Shown here: positions 48,888 to 58,412 of the stretch, piece after piece
Layout: every line of letters starts with the position of its first letter
Numbering within the stretch: position 1 is the first letter of the stretch
Origin: Kitasatospora azatica KCTC 9699
GTDB lineage: Bacteria; Actinomycetota; Actinomycetes; Streptomycetales; Streptomycetaceae
Direction: 5' to 3'
DNA: 64,000 nucleotides
NCBI RefSeq assembly: GCF_000744785.1
Contig: NZ_JQMO01000003.1
Location: forward strand, 3,162,001-3,226,000
The notes under the pieces: generated by a model
Seen by the model: the letters and a program-made list of their open reading frames with translations, nothing else
The model's database searches: none
What the model was told of the DNA's origin: nothing
Translations under genes and position numbers: made by a program

Positions 48888-50580
48888 CCGGACCACCGCC
48901 GAGCTCGGCCCGCAGCGTCCGCTTGATGATCTTCCCGGTCGGGTTGCGCGGCAGCGGCTCGATCCGGAAGAACACGTGCGCCGGGACCTTGAAGGCGGCC
49001 AGCCGGGCACCGACGTGCGCGCGCAGCTCCGTCGCGTCGGCGGTCGCGCCCGGGCGCAGCCGGACCACCGCCGCGACCTCCTCGCCCAGCAGCGGGTGCG
49101 GCAGGCCGAGCACCGCGACGTCCGCGACCGCCGGGTGGTCGTGCAGCACGCCCTCGACCTCCACGCAGTACACGTTCTCGCCGCCGCGGATCACCAGGTC
49201 CTTGAGCCGGTCGACCACGTAGATCTCGCCATCCCGCACGCAGGCCAGGTCGCCGGTGTGGAACCAGTCCTCGGTGAAGGCGGCGGCGGTGGCCTCGGGC
49301 TGGTTCCAGTAGCCGCGGAACACGGCCTGCCCGCGCAGCCACAGCTCGCCGACCTCGCCGTCGGGCAGCGCCTGCCCCGCGCCGTCCGCGATCCGCACCG
49401 CGAGCGCGGGGCAAGGGCGGCCGATGCTGTCGGGGTGTTCCAGGTAGCGGGCGCCGACGTTGGCGATCACTCCGCCGCAGGTCTCGGTGAGCCCGTAGCC
49501 GTTGCGGGCCTCGACCCGGCCGTCGAACCGGCGGCGGATCCGCCTGGCCAGGTCCGGCGGGGCGGCGGCGCCACCGGTGTTGATCATCGCCAGGCCGGGC
49601 AGCCGGTGCTCCGTGGCATCGGCCGCGTCGAGCAGGCCCAGGGCGGTGGCCGGCACCCCGCTGTAGGTGGTGACCCGGTGCCGGGTGATCAGCTCCAGGG
49701 CCGTCGCCGGGTCCCACTTGCGCATCAGCACCGCCGTGCCGCCGTTGCTCATCAGGGGGAAGAGCGTGGTGAAGGCGGCCACGTGGAAGAACGGGAAGGT
49801 CAGCAGGACCGTCTGCGGCTGGATCCGGGCGAGGTCCCGGCCGGCGGTCAGCGCCGAGGTGGCGGCGAAGAAGCGCGGGCCCACGGTGGCCGCGCACCAG
49901 GCGGACTGGGTGGCGACCACGCCTTTGGGGCGGCCGGTGGTGCCGGAGGTGTACATGATGGTGGCGTCGTCCTCGGGGGAGATCGCCACCTCGGGGGCCG
50001 ACACACCGTCAGCGGGGGGCGGCAGCTCCTCGAACCGCTCGACCCGCTCGCCGGTCGCGGGACCGGGTACCCCGACGGTCAGCAGCCAGGGCCGCTCGGG
50101 CTGGGCGGCCAGCCAGGGCGCCACCCGCTCGGCCCGCTCGGGATCGGTGACCAGCAGCCCGGGCCGGCAGTCGTCCAGCGCGTGGGCCAGCTCCTCGGCC
50201 TCCCACCAGGCGTTCAGCGGCACCGCGATCAGCCCGGCCAGCTGGGTGGCCCAGAACGCGACCTGCCACTCCAGCAGGTTGCGCATCGCGATCGCCACCC
50301 GGTCGCCGGGGCGCAGCCCGTACTCGGCCAGACAGCGGTGCGCCAGCGCGGCGGCGGCCGCGTAGTGCGAGGCGAAGGTGTGGCTGCTGTCGTCCAGCAC
50401 CAGGAAGGGGCGGTCGCCGTGCGCCCTGGTGGACTCCAGGAAGTCGCGCAGCACGGCGGGCCCGTTGACGTACCGTCGGCCCCGTGGCGTCTCGACGGCG
50501 TGGAACGGCGTGCCGGGGGCCGAGAGCGCGGCCTGCACCCGGGCGACGACGGCGAGCGAGCTGCTGGACGGGGTGGTCAT
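48880..50580 (-). CDS. Acyl-CoA synthetase (AMP-dependent ligase)
   Basis: The 566-aa product has the adenylate-forming motifs in order: TIMYTSGTTGRPKGVVA, YGLTETCGGV, GDLACVRDGEIYVVDRLKD, and the catalytic lysine segment NPTGKIIKRTLR. It activates carboxylic acids, probably medium or long-chain fatty acids, to acyl-CoA. It lies just downstream of an acyl-CoA dehydrogenase gene, so the two may form a catabolic unit controlled by the divergent tandem TetR gene. GAGGA precedes the start. Confidence 0.9.
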   Translation of the reverse strand: MTTPSSSSLAVVARVQAALSAPGTPFHAVETPRGRRYVNGPAVLRDFLESTRAHGDRPFLVLDDSSHTFASHYAAAAALAHRCLAEYGLRPGDRVAIAMRNLLEWQVAFWATQLAGLIAVPLNAWWEAEELAHALDDCRPGLLVTDPERAERVAPWLAAQPERPWLLTVGVPGPATGERVERFEELPPPADGVSAPEVAISPEDDATIMYTSGTTGRPKGVVATQSAWCAATVGPRFFAATSALTAGRDLARIQPQTVLLTFPFFHVAAFTTLFPLMSNGGTAVLMRKWDPATALELITRHRVTTYSGVPATALGLLDAADATEHRLPGLAMINTGGAAAPPDLARRIRRRFDGRVEARNGYGLTETCGGVIANVGARYLEHPDSIGRPCPALAVRIADGAGQALPDGEVGELWLRGQAVFRGYWNQPEATAAAFTEDWFHTGDLACVRDGEIYVVDRLKDLVIRGGENVYCVEVEGVLHDHPAVADVAVLGLPHPLLGEEVAAVVRLRPGATADATELRAHVGARLAAFKVPAHVFFRIEPLPRNPTGKIIKRTLRAELGGGPVS

Positions 50581-50667
50581 CGGCGCGTCCTCATCGACGA
50601 GGGGGTACCACGAAGAGGGGGCGGCGGGCCGCTTCCTGGGCGACCCGCCGCTGCTACGGAGCGCCGG

Positions 50668-51825
50668 CTACAGACCGAGCGACTTGGCGATGATCGTCTT
50701 CATGACCTCGCTGGTTCCGCCGTAGATCCGGAACACCCGGTTGTCGGTGTAGAGACGGGCGATCGGGTACTCCAGGATGTAGCCGTAACCGCCGTGCAGC
50801 TGCAGGCACTTGTCGATGACGACCGAGGCCGCCTCGGTGCAGAAGAGCTTGGCCTCGGCGGCGTCCGCCACGGTCAGCTGGCCGTTCTGGTACAGCTCCA
50901 GGGCCTGGTCGACCATCGCCTCCATCGCGGTGACCTGGGACTTGCAGTCGGCCAGCACGAACTTGGTGTTCTGGAAGTCGGCCACCGCCTGGCCGAAGAC
51001 CTTGCGCTCCTTGACGTACTTCAGCGCGAAGTTGACCGCCGCCGCGGCCGCCGCGTAGCCGCCGACCGCGATCGCCAGGCGCTCCTGCACCAGGTTGTGG
51101 GTCAGGTAGCTGAACGCCTTGCCCTCCTCGCCGAGCAGGTCGGCCACCGGGACCTTGACGTCGACGAAGGAGAGCTCGGCGGTGTCGGAGGTGCGCAGGC
51201 CGATCTTCTCCAGCTTGCGGCCGACCGAGTAGCCCTCGGACTTGGTGTCCACGCAGAGGATGGACATGCCGGCCCGGCGGTTGGCCGGGTCGTACGGGCT
51301 GGTGCGGGCGACCACCAGGACCATGTCGGCGACCACGCCGCCGGTGATGAAGGTCTTGGCGCCGTTGAGGACGTAGTGCGTACCGTCCTCGGAGAGCTTG
51401 GCGGTGGTGGTGATGCCGGCGAGGTCGGAACCGGTGCCCGGCTCGGTCATCGCGATCGCGGTCATCCTGTCGCCGGAGACGAAGTCCGGCAGCCAACGCT
51501 GCTTCTGCTCCTCGTTGGCGTACTCCAGCAGGTACGGCAGCACCAGGCCGGTGTGCACGCCGGAGGAGCCGAAGCTCACGCCCGCGCGGTGGACCTCCTC
51601 GGTGATGATCGCCTGGTACTTGAAGCCGGTCTCGCCCGCGCCGCCGTACTCCTCCGGCACCTCGATGCCGAAGACGCCCAGGTCGCCGAGCTTCTTGTAG
51701 AACTCGCGCGGCGGGTGGCCGGCGGCCTCCCAGCTCTCGTGGACCGGGACGACCTCCTTGGCGATGAAGTCGCGGATGGTGGCGCGGAACGCCTCGTGGT
51801 CCTCGTTGTACACAGTCCGGCGCAC
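50668..51825 (-). CDS. Acyl-CoA dehydrogenase
   Basis: The 385-aa flavoenzyme begins FAD-family sequence LGDLGVFGIEVPEEYGG and has MTEPGTGSDLAGI, GAKTFITGG, and the C-terminal YGGTSEVMKTI. At the place of the medium-chain catalytic glutamate it has Gly (IYGGTSE); the glutamate is instead in QERLAIA, as in isovaleryl/long-chain-type enzymes. It introduces the alpha-beta double bond of acyl-CoAs and needs an electron-transfer flavoprotein. AAGGGAGC precedes the GTG start. The synthetase gene follows 87 bases later. Confidence 0.92.
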   Translation of the reverse strand: MRRTVYNEDHEAFRATIRDFIAKEVVPVHESWEAAGHPPREFYKKLGDLGVFGIEVPEEYGGAGETGFKYQAIITEEVHRAGVSFGSSGVHTGLVLPYLLEYANEEQKQRWLPDFVSGDRMTAIAMTEPGTGSDLAGITTTAKLSEDGTHYVLNGAKTFITGGVVADMVLVVARTSPYDPANRRAGMSILCVDTKSEGYSVGRKLEKIGLRTSDTAELSFVDVKVPVADLLGEEGKAFSYLTHNLVQERLAIAVGGYAAAAAAVNFALKYVKERKVFGQAVADFQNTKFVLADCKSQVTAMEAMVDQALELYQNGQLTVADAAEAKLFCTEAASVVIDKCLQLHGGYGYILEYPIARLYTDNRVFRIYGGTSEVMKTIIAKSLGL

Positions 51826-52027
51826 GACGGCGCTCCCTTCGCACAGGGGTTGATCGCTGGCTAAGTTAATCCCCAGTAGCTTTCCTGTCCAGACTCCTCG
51901 CGCGGCCGCCGTGTCACAGATCGCGACGGCACGCTGTGCTGCGGCGGTGGACCAGCGGGGCCTTTATGTGAATCATTGCTAGCCACGGACAGGAGCTGTG
52001 GGGCGAGCCGCCCCAGGAGGTGCGCGG

Positions 52028-53308
52028 ATGGTGCGGGAGAGCCGGGCGGGAACGGTCGCGGCCCCGGCGCGCCGACCGCGGGGGCGCCGGACGCAGATCC
52101 TGCTGGCGGCCGCCGAGCAGTTCCACCGCCGCGGCTACCACCAGGTGGCGATGGCCGAGGTGGCCGCCGCGGTCGGGATCACCGCGCCGGCGCTCTACCG
52201 GCACTTCCGGGGCAAGCCCGAGCTGCTGCGCCAGGCCGTGCGCGGCGGTCTCGCCGAGCTCGGCGAGGCCGTCGGCCGGGCGAGCGCGATGGCGTCCGGG
52301 CGCCCAGCGGACGGAAGCGCCCCGGACGGAAGCGCACCGGGCGGGGGTCTGTCGGGCCGGGGTCTGTCGGGCGGGGGCGGGCCGGCGGCGCTGGCCGAGG
52401 CGCTGGCCGCCGTCGCGCTGGACCAGCGCGCGCTCGGCACCCTCTGGCAGCGCGACGCCCGACTGCTGCCCACCGCCCAACGGGCCGAGCTGCGCCGCAC
52501 GCTGCGCGGCTGCGTCCGCGCGGCGGCCCGGCTGCTGACCGATGCCAAGCCGGAACTGGCGGACGATCAGGCCGAGTTGATGGTCTGGTCGGCCCTCTCG
52601 GTGGCCGGCAGCCTGTCGTACCACACCTTCGCCCCGCCGCGCCGTCGCTTCGAGCGGCTGCTGGCCGAGCTGCTGCTCGGGATCTTCTCGACAGCTCCTG
52701 ACGAACCGTCAGGAGAGCTGCGGGGGGAGCGCGGGCTGCCGTCGGCGCCGGCCGGTCGCCGCGAGGAGCTGCTCGCCGCCGCCGTCCGCCTCTTCGACGA
52801 GCGCGGTTTCGACAACGTCAGCACCGACCGGCTCGGCGCTGCGGTCGGGATCGCGGGCCCGAGCCTCTACAAGCACTTCCCCGCCAAGGCGGACCTGCTG
52901 GCCGCCGCCCTGGTCCGCTGCCGGGAGCGGCTCTGGCACGAGGTGGCGACCGCACTGGCGGCTCCCGGCGATCCGGGCGCGGTCCTGGGCCACGGGATCA
53001 CCGCCTATGCGGACTTCGCCCGCCGCCACCACCACTACCTGGGCGCGATGGTGAGCGAGACCGAGCGGCTGGCCGATTCCGACCTCAAGTCCGCGCTGGA
53101 CTTCCGTCGCGACTTCCTGCGGATCTGGGTCCAACTGCTGCAGCAGGTCCACCCGGAGTACGACAAGGCCGAGGCGCGGATCCGGGTGCACGCGATGTTC
53201 GCGCTGGTCAACGACGGCGTCCGGCAGCCCGCTTGGCGGCGCGGCGAGGAACTCGCGCCACGACTCGAGCAGTTGGCGCGCACCGTGCTGGGGCTGCGGA
53301 ACGGGTGA
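52028..53308 (+). CDS. Tandem TetR regulator (two DNA-binding domains in one chain)
   Basis: ATG 52028, behind AGGAGG, gives a 426-aa protein with two complete TetR units. The first helix-turn-helix is in GYHQVAMAEVAAAVGI...ALYRHFRGKPELL and the second in GFDNVSTDRLGAAVGI...SLYKHFPAKADLL. A Ser/Gly/Pro-rich linker with repeated APDGSAPxG-type segments lies within the first unit. Such fused dimers are known in actinobacteria and can act without homodimerising. It is divergent from the acyl-CoA dehydrogenase gene, whose pathway it probably controls in response to an acyl-CoA. Confidence 0.88.
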   Translation: MVRESRAGTVAAPARRPRGRRTQILLAAAEQFHRRGYHQVAMAEVAAAVGITAPALYRHFRGKPELLRQAVRGGLAELGEAVGRASAMASGRPADGSAPDGSAPGGGLSGRGLSGGGGPAALAEALAAVALDQRALGTLWQRDARLLPTAQRAELRRTLRGCVRAAARLLTDAKPELADDQAELMVWSALSVAGSLSYHTFAPPRRRFERLLAELLLGIFSTAPDEPSGELRGERGLPSAPAGRREELLAAAVRLFDERGFDNVSTDRLGAAVGIAGPSLYKHFPAKADLLAAALVRCRERLWHEVATALAAPGDPGAVLGHGITAYADFARRHHHYLGAMVSETERLADSDLKSALDFRRDFLRIWVQLLQQVHPEYDKAEARIRVHAMFALVNDGVRQPAWRRGEELAPRLEQLARTVLGLRNG

Positions 53309-53342
53309 GGGGGTGGGCCCGAAGCCGGGCCCACCCCCTCAC
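53305..53342. terminator. Bidirectional hairpin terminator containing a stop codon
   Basis: Perfect 17-base arms (53305-53321 and 53326-53342) with an AAGC loop. It starts at the stop codon of the TetR gene and lies 11 bases before the end of the convergent secreted-protein gene. Confidence 0.85.
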
Positions 53343-53352
53343 CGCGGCCGGA

Positions 53353-53670
53353 TCAGCCCGCGGCCGGCACCCCGTGCACCGCGTGGATGTAGCCGAGGTT
53401 GCCCTGCAGCGCGCCGATGTTGCCCGAGTTGCCCGCCATCAGGGCGGAGTTGTTCTGGTTGCTGCCGCCGGCGCCGGTGGCCACCTGCTGCGCGGCGTTG
53501 TTGTTGCCGGTCACACTGCCGACCACGTTTCCGGAGCCCCAGTTGCTGACCACGCTGGCGTTGGAACTGTTCCCGGCTCCGGCGCCGTTGTCGGCCTGCG
53601 CGCTGCCGATGCCGAGGACGAGGAAGGCGCCGAGCGCGGTGATCGCGGTGAGGGCACGAGTACGGGACAC
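53353..53670 (-). CDS. Small secreted Asn/Gly/Ser-rich protein
   Basis: GTG 53670, behind AGGGAG, gives 105 aa with a clear signal peptide (RTRALTAITALGAFLVLGIGSAQA, cut after residue 27). The mature part has repeated Asn-rich words (NNNAAQQ, SNQNNSALMAGNSGNIG) with alternating small residues and no Cys. The pattern recalls surface-active or amyloid-like proteins of aerial hyphae, such as rodlins, but I do not see a chaplin domain. Function is unknown. Confidence 0.72.
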   Translation of the reverse strand: MSRTRALTAITALGAFLVLGIGSAQADNGAGAGNSSNASVVSNWGSGNVVGSVTGNNNAAQQVATGAGGSNQNNSALMAGNSGNIGALQGNLGYIHAVHGVPAAG

Positions 53671-53924
53671 GATGGTCTCCCTAGGAGTGCTGGTATTGCT
53701 GCGAGTTGGCGTCTGCGAGGTGGCCGCCCCGCCAACGCCGGTTGCCTGACGTCGCGTTGTCAGGATCACCCGGTCGGCCGCCGGGAAGCCAGCAATTCCG
53801 TACCAATTAGCTCAATGGGGTCATAAGAGCTGGAAATCCATCGAAAGAGGTTTGGGCCGCCCGCGAATTGGGGGCGGGGTTAAGCGGTGGCCCGGTGATT
53901 GTCAGACTGGCAGACTGGGGCCTC

Positions 53925-55847
53925 ATGTCTGAAGGTCAGGAGAACCTGCGCACGACCGAGGTCGACCTCGGCGGCCTCGTCAGCGTCCTCGCCACCCATC
54001 TCTACTCCACCCCGCTGGTCGCGCTGCGCGAGCTGGTGCAGAACGCGCACGACTCGCACACCCGGCGCCGCCTGGAGGACCCGGCCGGTGCCGACGCCCA
54101 CCAGCCCCGGATCCGGGTGCGCGGGAACACGGCGGCCCGGACCGTCGCGATCGAGGACACCGGCGCCGGCCTGACCGAACCCGAGATCCACGCCTACCTG
54201 GCCACCGTCGGCACCGGCTACACCCGGCTGCTGCGCGAGGTCACCGGCAACGAGCAGCTGATCGGCGCCTTCGGCCTCGGCTTCCTGTCCGCCTTCTCGG
54301 TGGCCGAGGAGGTCACCGTCACCACCACCTCGCACCGCGAGCCCACCCTCGGCCACCGCTACCGCAGCCGCGGCGGCGAGCAGTACAGCGTCGAGCCGGT
54401 CGCCGCCCGTCCCGAGCCGGGCACCGCGGTCGAACTGACCCTCAAGCCCGAGCACGCCCACCTGGCCGACGAGCAGGCGCTGCGCGAGGTGCTGGGCCGG
54501 TACTGCGTGCTGCTGTCGATCCCGGTCTACGTCGGCGAGGACGAGCAGCCGGTCAACAACATCCCGGTGCCCTGGCGCACGGGGGTACCCGGAGGCTGGG
54601 GGACCATTCCGCAGGCGCGCCAGCACGCCGCCCGGATGGCCTTCGCCACCGCCTTCGGGCGCCGCTTCGAACCGCTGACGGCGTTCCCGTTCGAATCCAC
54701 CGATCCCGAGACGGACGCGGTCGGCCTGCTCTGGGTGCAGGACGGCGGCAGCTACGGCAGCAGCGACAACCGCGACCTGGCCGTCTACCTGCGCGGCATG
54801 CTGCTGGCCGAGGACGCCCGCGAGCTGCTGCCCAGCTGGGCCGGGTTCATCGGCGGCGTGGTCGAGTCCAACCGGCTGACCCCCACCGCCAGCCGCGAGG
54901 ACCTGCAGCGCGACCAGCACTACCGGGCGCTGCAGCAGGCGCTGACCGAGGCCATCATCAACGGCCTGTACGAGACCGCCCGGCTGCACCCCGCCGCCTG
55001 GCGCCGGATCCTGGCCCGGCACGGCCAGGACCTGCTCGGCGCCGCGCTCTGCGACGAGCGGCTGTTCACCCTGCTCGCCGACGACGTCCCGGTGCCCACC
55101 TCGCAGGGCGATCTGACGGCGGGTGCGCTGCGCGCGGCCGGTGGCGGGGCGGTGCACGTCGCGCTCGGCTCCGGCGGCGGCTTCGAGGAGATGCTGTACC
55201 GGGCGATGCGGGTGCCGATCGCGCGCGGCGACCGGTACGCCGTACTGCCGTTCCTGCGCCGCTACGCCCAGCTGCGGGACTGCCGGATCGTCGAACTCGG
55301 CGGCGAGAGCGGCAACCGCGAGCTGTTCCGCGACCCCGAGCAGCCGCTGCCCGCCGAGGAGACCGGCTGGCTGGCCGCCGCGCTGGCCGACCAGGGCGAG
55401 CAGCTGGTGCCGGCCCGGTTCGACCCGCCCGGGCTGCCGCTGGTGCTGGTCCCGGACCGGGAGGCCGAGCTGAAGGCCCGGATCGAGGACGACCAGGCGG
55501 ACGCCCGGATCCCGTCCGCCGCGCTGCGCCTGGCCCGGGCCTTCACCGCCCGCACCGACGGCACGGTCAAGGCCCGGCTCTACCTGAACACCGCCTCGCC
55601 GGCCGTCCAGGACCTGCTGCGTGCCTACCGGGCCGGCCACACCGGCGCCGCCACGGCGGCCGCGCTGCTCCGCTCACTCAAGGTGATCATGGCCGCGGCC
55701 GGCTCGGACGGCGCCCAGGGCGGCGACCTGACGGCGGCCCTGGCCGGGGTGGGGACGGCGGTCGCGGCGCTCACCGCCTCGGCCGACGCGGTGTCAGTGG
55801 ACCTCGGCACACTGTTCGGAAACGACGAGCCGGGGGAGCACGCCTGA
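53925..55847 (+). CDS. HSP90-like (GHKL) ATPase
   Basis: The 640-aa product has the GHKL ATP-binding motifs of HSP90: ALRELVQNAHDS (Glu36, Asn40), IEDTGAGLT (Asp78, Gly80) and GAFGLGFLSAFSVA (114-126). The following middle region resembles HtpG; the C-terminal part is divergent and lacks the usual dimerisation sequence. It is probably a specialised chaperone rather than general HtpG. The ATG at 53925 has no clear ribosome site. The next gene starts on its stop codon (TGATG) and codes for a TPR protein, a likely co-chaperone or client adaptor. Confidence 0.85.
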   Translation: MSEGQENLRTTEVDLGGLVSVLATHLYSTPLVALRELVQNAHDSHTRRRLEDPAGADAHQPRIRVRGNTAARTVAIEDTGAGLTEPEIHAYLATVGTGYTRLLREVTGNEQLIGAFGLGFLSAFSVAEEVTVTTTSHREPTLGHRYRSRGGEQYSVEPVAARPEPGTAVELTLKPEHAHLADEQALREVLGRYCVLLSIPVYVGEDEQPVNNIPVPWRTGVPGGWGTIPQARQHAARMAFATAFGRRFEPLTAFPFESTDPETDAVGLLWVQDGGSYGSSDNRDLAVYLRGMLLAEDARELLPSWAGFIGGVVESNRLTPTASREDLQRDQHYRALQQALTEAIINGLYETARLHPAAWRRILARHGQDLLGAALCDERLFTLLADDVPVPTSQGDLTAGALRAAGGGAVHVALGSGGGFEEMLYRAMRVPIARGDRYAVLPFLRRYAQLRDCRIVELGGESGNRELFRDPEQPLPAEETGWLAAALADQGEQLVPARFDPPGLPLVLVPDREAELKARIEDDQADARIPSAALRLARAFTARTDGTVKARLYLNTASPAVQDLLRAYRAGHTGAATAAALLRSLKVIMAAAGSDGAQGGDLTAALAGVGTAVAALTASADAVSVDLGTLFGNDEPGEHA

Positions 55848-58222
55848 TGACCACCGATATCTGGGGCTGGGTCCACGACACCCATGGACAGCTGGTCGAG
55901 GCCGGCCAGCACCGCCTGGCCACCGCGCTGGTGGAGATCGCCGGCCACGCCGTCGACGGGCGCAACGAGCAGCTCGACGCGCTGTACCCCGAGGCCGTCG
56001 CCTCGGCCAGGGCGCTCGGCCTGCCCTGGGTCGAGGTCTTCCTGCGGCACTGGCGGCTGCAGAACCTGCTGAACAAGCGTCACCAGGGCGAGCAGGCGAT
56101 GACCGAGGCGGTCTCGCTGCTGGAGTTCGCGCACCGCGAGGAGACCGCCGGCTGCCCGCAGTCGGTCTGCACGGTGCAGGACTTCACCATCTGCCACGCC
56201 AACATCGACGGCCCCGGCTACGTCCCCGAGCGGCTCGCCGTCCTCGAGGAGGCGTTGGAGCGGGTCGAGCCGGCCCGGGCCTGCTTCGACTGCCTCTCCC
56301 GCGAGTACGCCGACACCCTGGAGGACGACGGCCGGGCCGAGGCCGCGCTCGCCCACCTGGACCGGGCCAAGACCCGGATCCAGGCGGCCGGCGAGTCGGT
56401 CTCGCTCTCCTTCGGCCACGCCCGGGCCTCCGCGCTCTACCGGATCGGCCGAATCGAGGAGGCGCTCGACTCGCTGGCCGCCGCCGAGCAGGCCTACACC
56501 GCCGCCGGGAACGTGCTGGACGAGGACGACCTGCGCAAGGGCGGGGTGATCCGGGCCCGGCTGCTCGCCACCCTGGGCCGCTGGGACGAGGCGCTGGAGC
56601 AACTCCCGTCCACCGCCGACGCCGACGGCTTCGCCGACATCCGGCACCGCTGGGCCGAGGCGGTGGAACTGCTGGTCGCCGCCGACCGGTACCCGAACGA
56701 CGCCCGCCTGGGCGTCCGGCTGGCCCACTGGGTCTCCTACCTGGACGCGGCCGGCTCGCACCGCCCCTGCCTGGACCTGGCGCTGGCGGCCGGGCGGCTG
56801 GCGGTACGGCGCGGGGCACGGGAGGTCGCACTCGCCCTGGTCGCCACCGCCGAGCGCAAGCTCGCGCTGCTGCGCCGCACCGACCAGGTGACCGGACCGC
56901 TCGCCGAGCTGGCGGCGGCCGCGCGCGCCCTGCCGGTGCCGCACCTGCCGGTGCCGCCGCTGGAGCTGCTGGTCCGGCTGGGCGAGCGGGACGGCGAGGT
57001 GGACCCGGAGGCGGACCTCGACCTGCTGGCGGCCGCCTGGCAGCAGCTCGGCGGTTCCTCGGCGGACGCCCGGGCGGGCAGCACCGACCTGCTGCTCAGC
57101 CTGGCCGGTCTGCTCGCCTCCCTGGGACACGAGCAGGCCTCCGCCGAACTGCTCTGGGCCCGCCTGGAGCAGGACCCGGGGCACCAGGACCTGATCGGCA
57201 TGCTCACCAGGGTGCTGATCGAGGCCCGGGACGGCGAGCAGGTCCGCCGACTCGCCGACCGGGTGGCCGCCGCGAGCCCCGGTGACGCGCACTGGATCCG
57301 GGCCCGCTGGGCGCTGGCCGAGAGCCGTTGGGCGCAGGCCATCGAGGAGGTCGAGGCGCTGCTGGTCCTGGAGCCGGAGCGGATCAACCCGCGCCGGCTG
57401 GCCGCCGCCGCGGCCACCGAACTGGGCGACCACCCGACGGCGCAGCGGCTCTACTTGGAGCTGCTGGAACACGCGCTGCCCGCCGAGGACGCTTCGCCCG
57501 AGGAGCAGTACCGGACCGTCCAGACCCCCGACCTCTGGCACCTGATCACCGCGGCCAGCGCCAACCGCGACTGGGAGGTGGTCCGCGCCACCGGCGCCCG
57601 GCTCGGCATCGAGTTCGACCAGCCGGACGGCCCGGTCGACGAGGAGTGGCAGTACGTCACCGTGCGGGCCCGGCGCACCGACGGCGGGCAGAGCGACCTG
57701 CCGGCCGTGCGGACCGGCCCAGCCACCGCGCGGATCCTGCCGGTGCTCGGTGAGGAGGTCCCGCTCAACCACCGCGACGTGGTGGTCTTCGGCCCCGCGC
57801 TGCTGGAGCCGGCGCCCGCCGCGGACGCGCCCGAGGAGGAGCGCGAGCGGTGGCGGCCGACCTTCGAGCTGCTCACCCTGCTCGACCCGGCGGGCTACAC
57901 GACCTACTTCCTGGACGGCGCCTGGCCGGGACCCGAACGGTGGGACGAGCTGCGCACGGCAGTGCGCGGCGCCGGCTACGGGATCTGGGCGTACAGCGGC
58001 GACCAGTACATGATCACCGACCCGGGCTCCGACGAGGGCGGTCTGCCCGGCATCTACGCCGCCCTCGGCGTGCCGCCGACCGCCTCGGCGGCGCAGGCGG
58101 ACGCGCTGGTCGCGCGGCTGACCGCCGGCTGGCCGCACCCGCTGGCCTGGCCGGCGCTGGCCAAGGCGGCCGGCGGCGACATCGCCCGGCACGAGGAGAT
58201 CGTCGAGCGCTACGGACTCTGA
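55847..58222 (+). CDS. TPR-repeat protein coupled to the HSP90-like ATPase
   Basis: The 791-aa product starts on the upstream stop (TGATG overlap). Residues 1-570 are helical tetratricopeptide-type repeats (for example HLDRAKTRIQAAGESVSLSFGHARASALYRIGRIEEALDSL has the TPR pattern). The last 200 residues form an alpha/beta domain with VVVFGPALLEPAP and YTTYFLDGAWPGPERWDEL, not recognised. TPR proteins often bind HSP90 partners, so the pair probably works as one chaperone complex. Translational coupling suggests a fixed ratio. Confidence 0.8.
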   Translation: MTTDIWGWVHDTHGQLVEAGQHRLATALVEIAGHAVDGRNEQLDALYPEAVASARALGLPWVEVFLRHWRLQNLLNKRHQGEQAMTEAVSLLEFAHREETAGCPQSVCTVQDFTICHANIDGPGYVPERLAVLEEALERVEPARACFDCLSREYADTLEDDGRAEAALAHLDRAKTRIQAAGESVSLSFGHARASALYRIGRIEEALDSLAAAEQAYTAAGNVLDEDDLRKGGVIRARLLATLGRWDEALEQLPSTADADGFADIRHRWAEAVELLVAADRYPNDARLGVRLAHWVSYLDAAGSHRPCLDLALAAGRLAVRRGAREVALALVATAERKLALLRRTDQVTGPLAELAAAARALPVPHLPVPPLELLVRLGERDGEVDPEADLDLLAAAWQQLGGSSADARAGSTDLLLSLAGLLASLGHEQASAELLWARLEQDPGHQDLIGMLTRVLIEARDGEQVRRLADRVAAASPGDAHWIRARWALAESRWAQAIEEVEALLVLEPERINPRRLAAAAATELGDHPTAQRLYLELLEHALPAEDASPEEQYRTVQTPDLWHLITAASANRDWEVVRATGARLGIEFDQPDGPVDEEWQYVTVRARRTDGGQSDLPAVRTGPATARILPVLGEEVPLNHRDVVVFGPALLEPAPAADAPEEERERWRPTFELLTLLDPAGYTTYFLDGAWPGPERWDELRTAVRGAGYGIWAYSGDQYMITDPGSDEGGLPGIYAALGVPPTASAAQADALVARLTAGWPHPLAWPALAKAAGGDIARHEEIVERYGL

Positions 58223-58412
58223 GCCGTACCGGGTGACCGTCGGGCGGATCGTCAGCTCGTGGCTGTCCGCCGGTCACCGGACCGTCGTATCGTCGGCTCC
58301 GCTGCGCCTTCCCGTACATATGCGTCGCAGGACGCGGTCGGGCAAGGTGGAGTCGAAGATCACCAGCGCTGCTGGCTGACGGTGGACGAGCGGTAGTGAA
58401 CGAGGAGCGGCA

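Noticed and set aside
55625..58192. Long minus-strand open frame of about 855 codons
   Set aside because: It lies antisense to the TPR protein and has the low-complexity Val/Gly/Arg/His composition typical of shadow frames.
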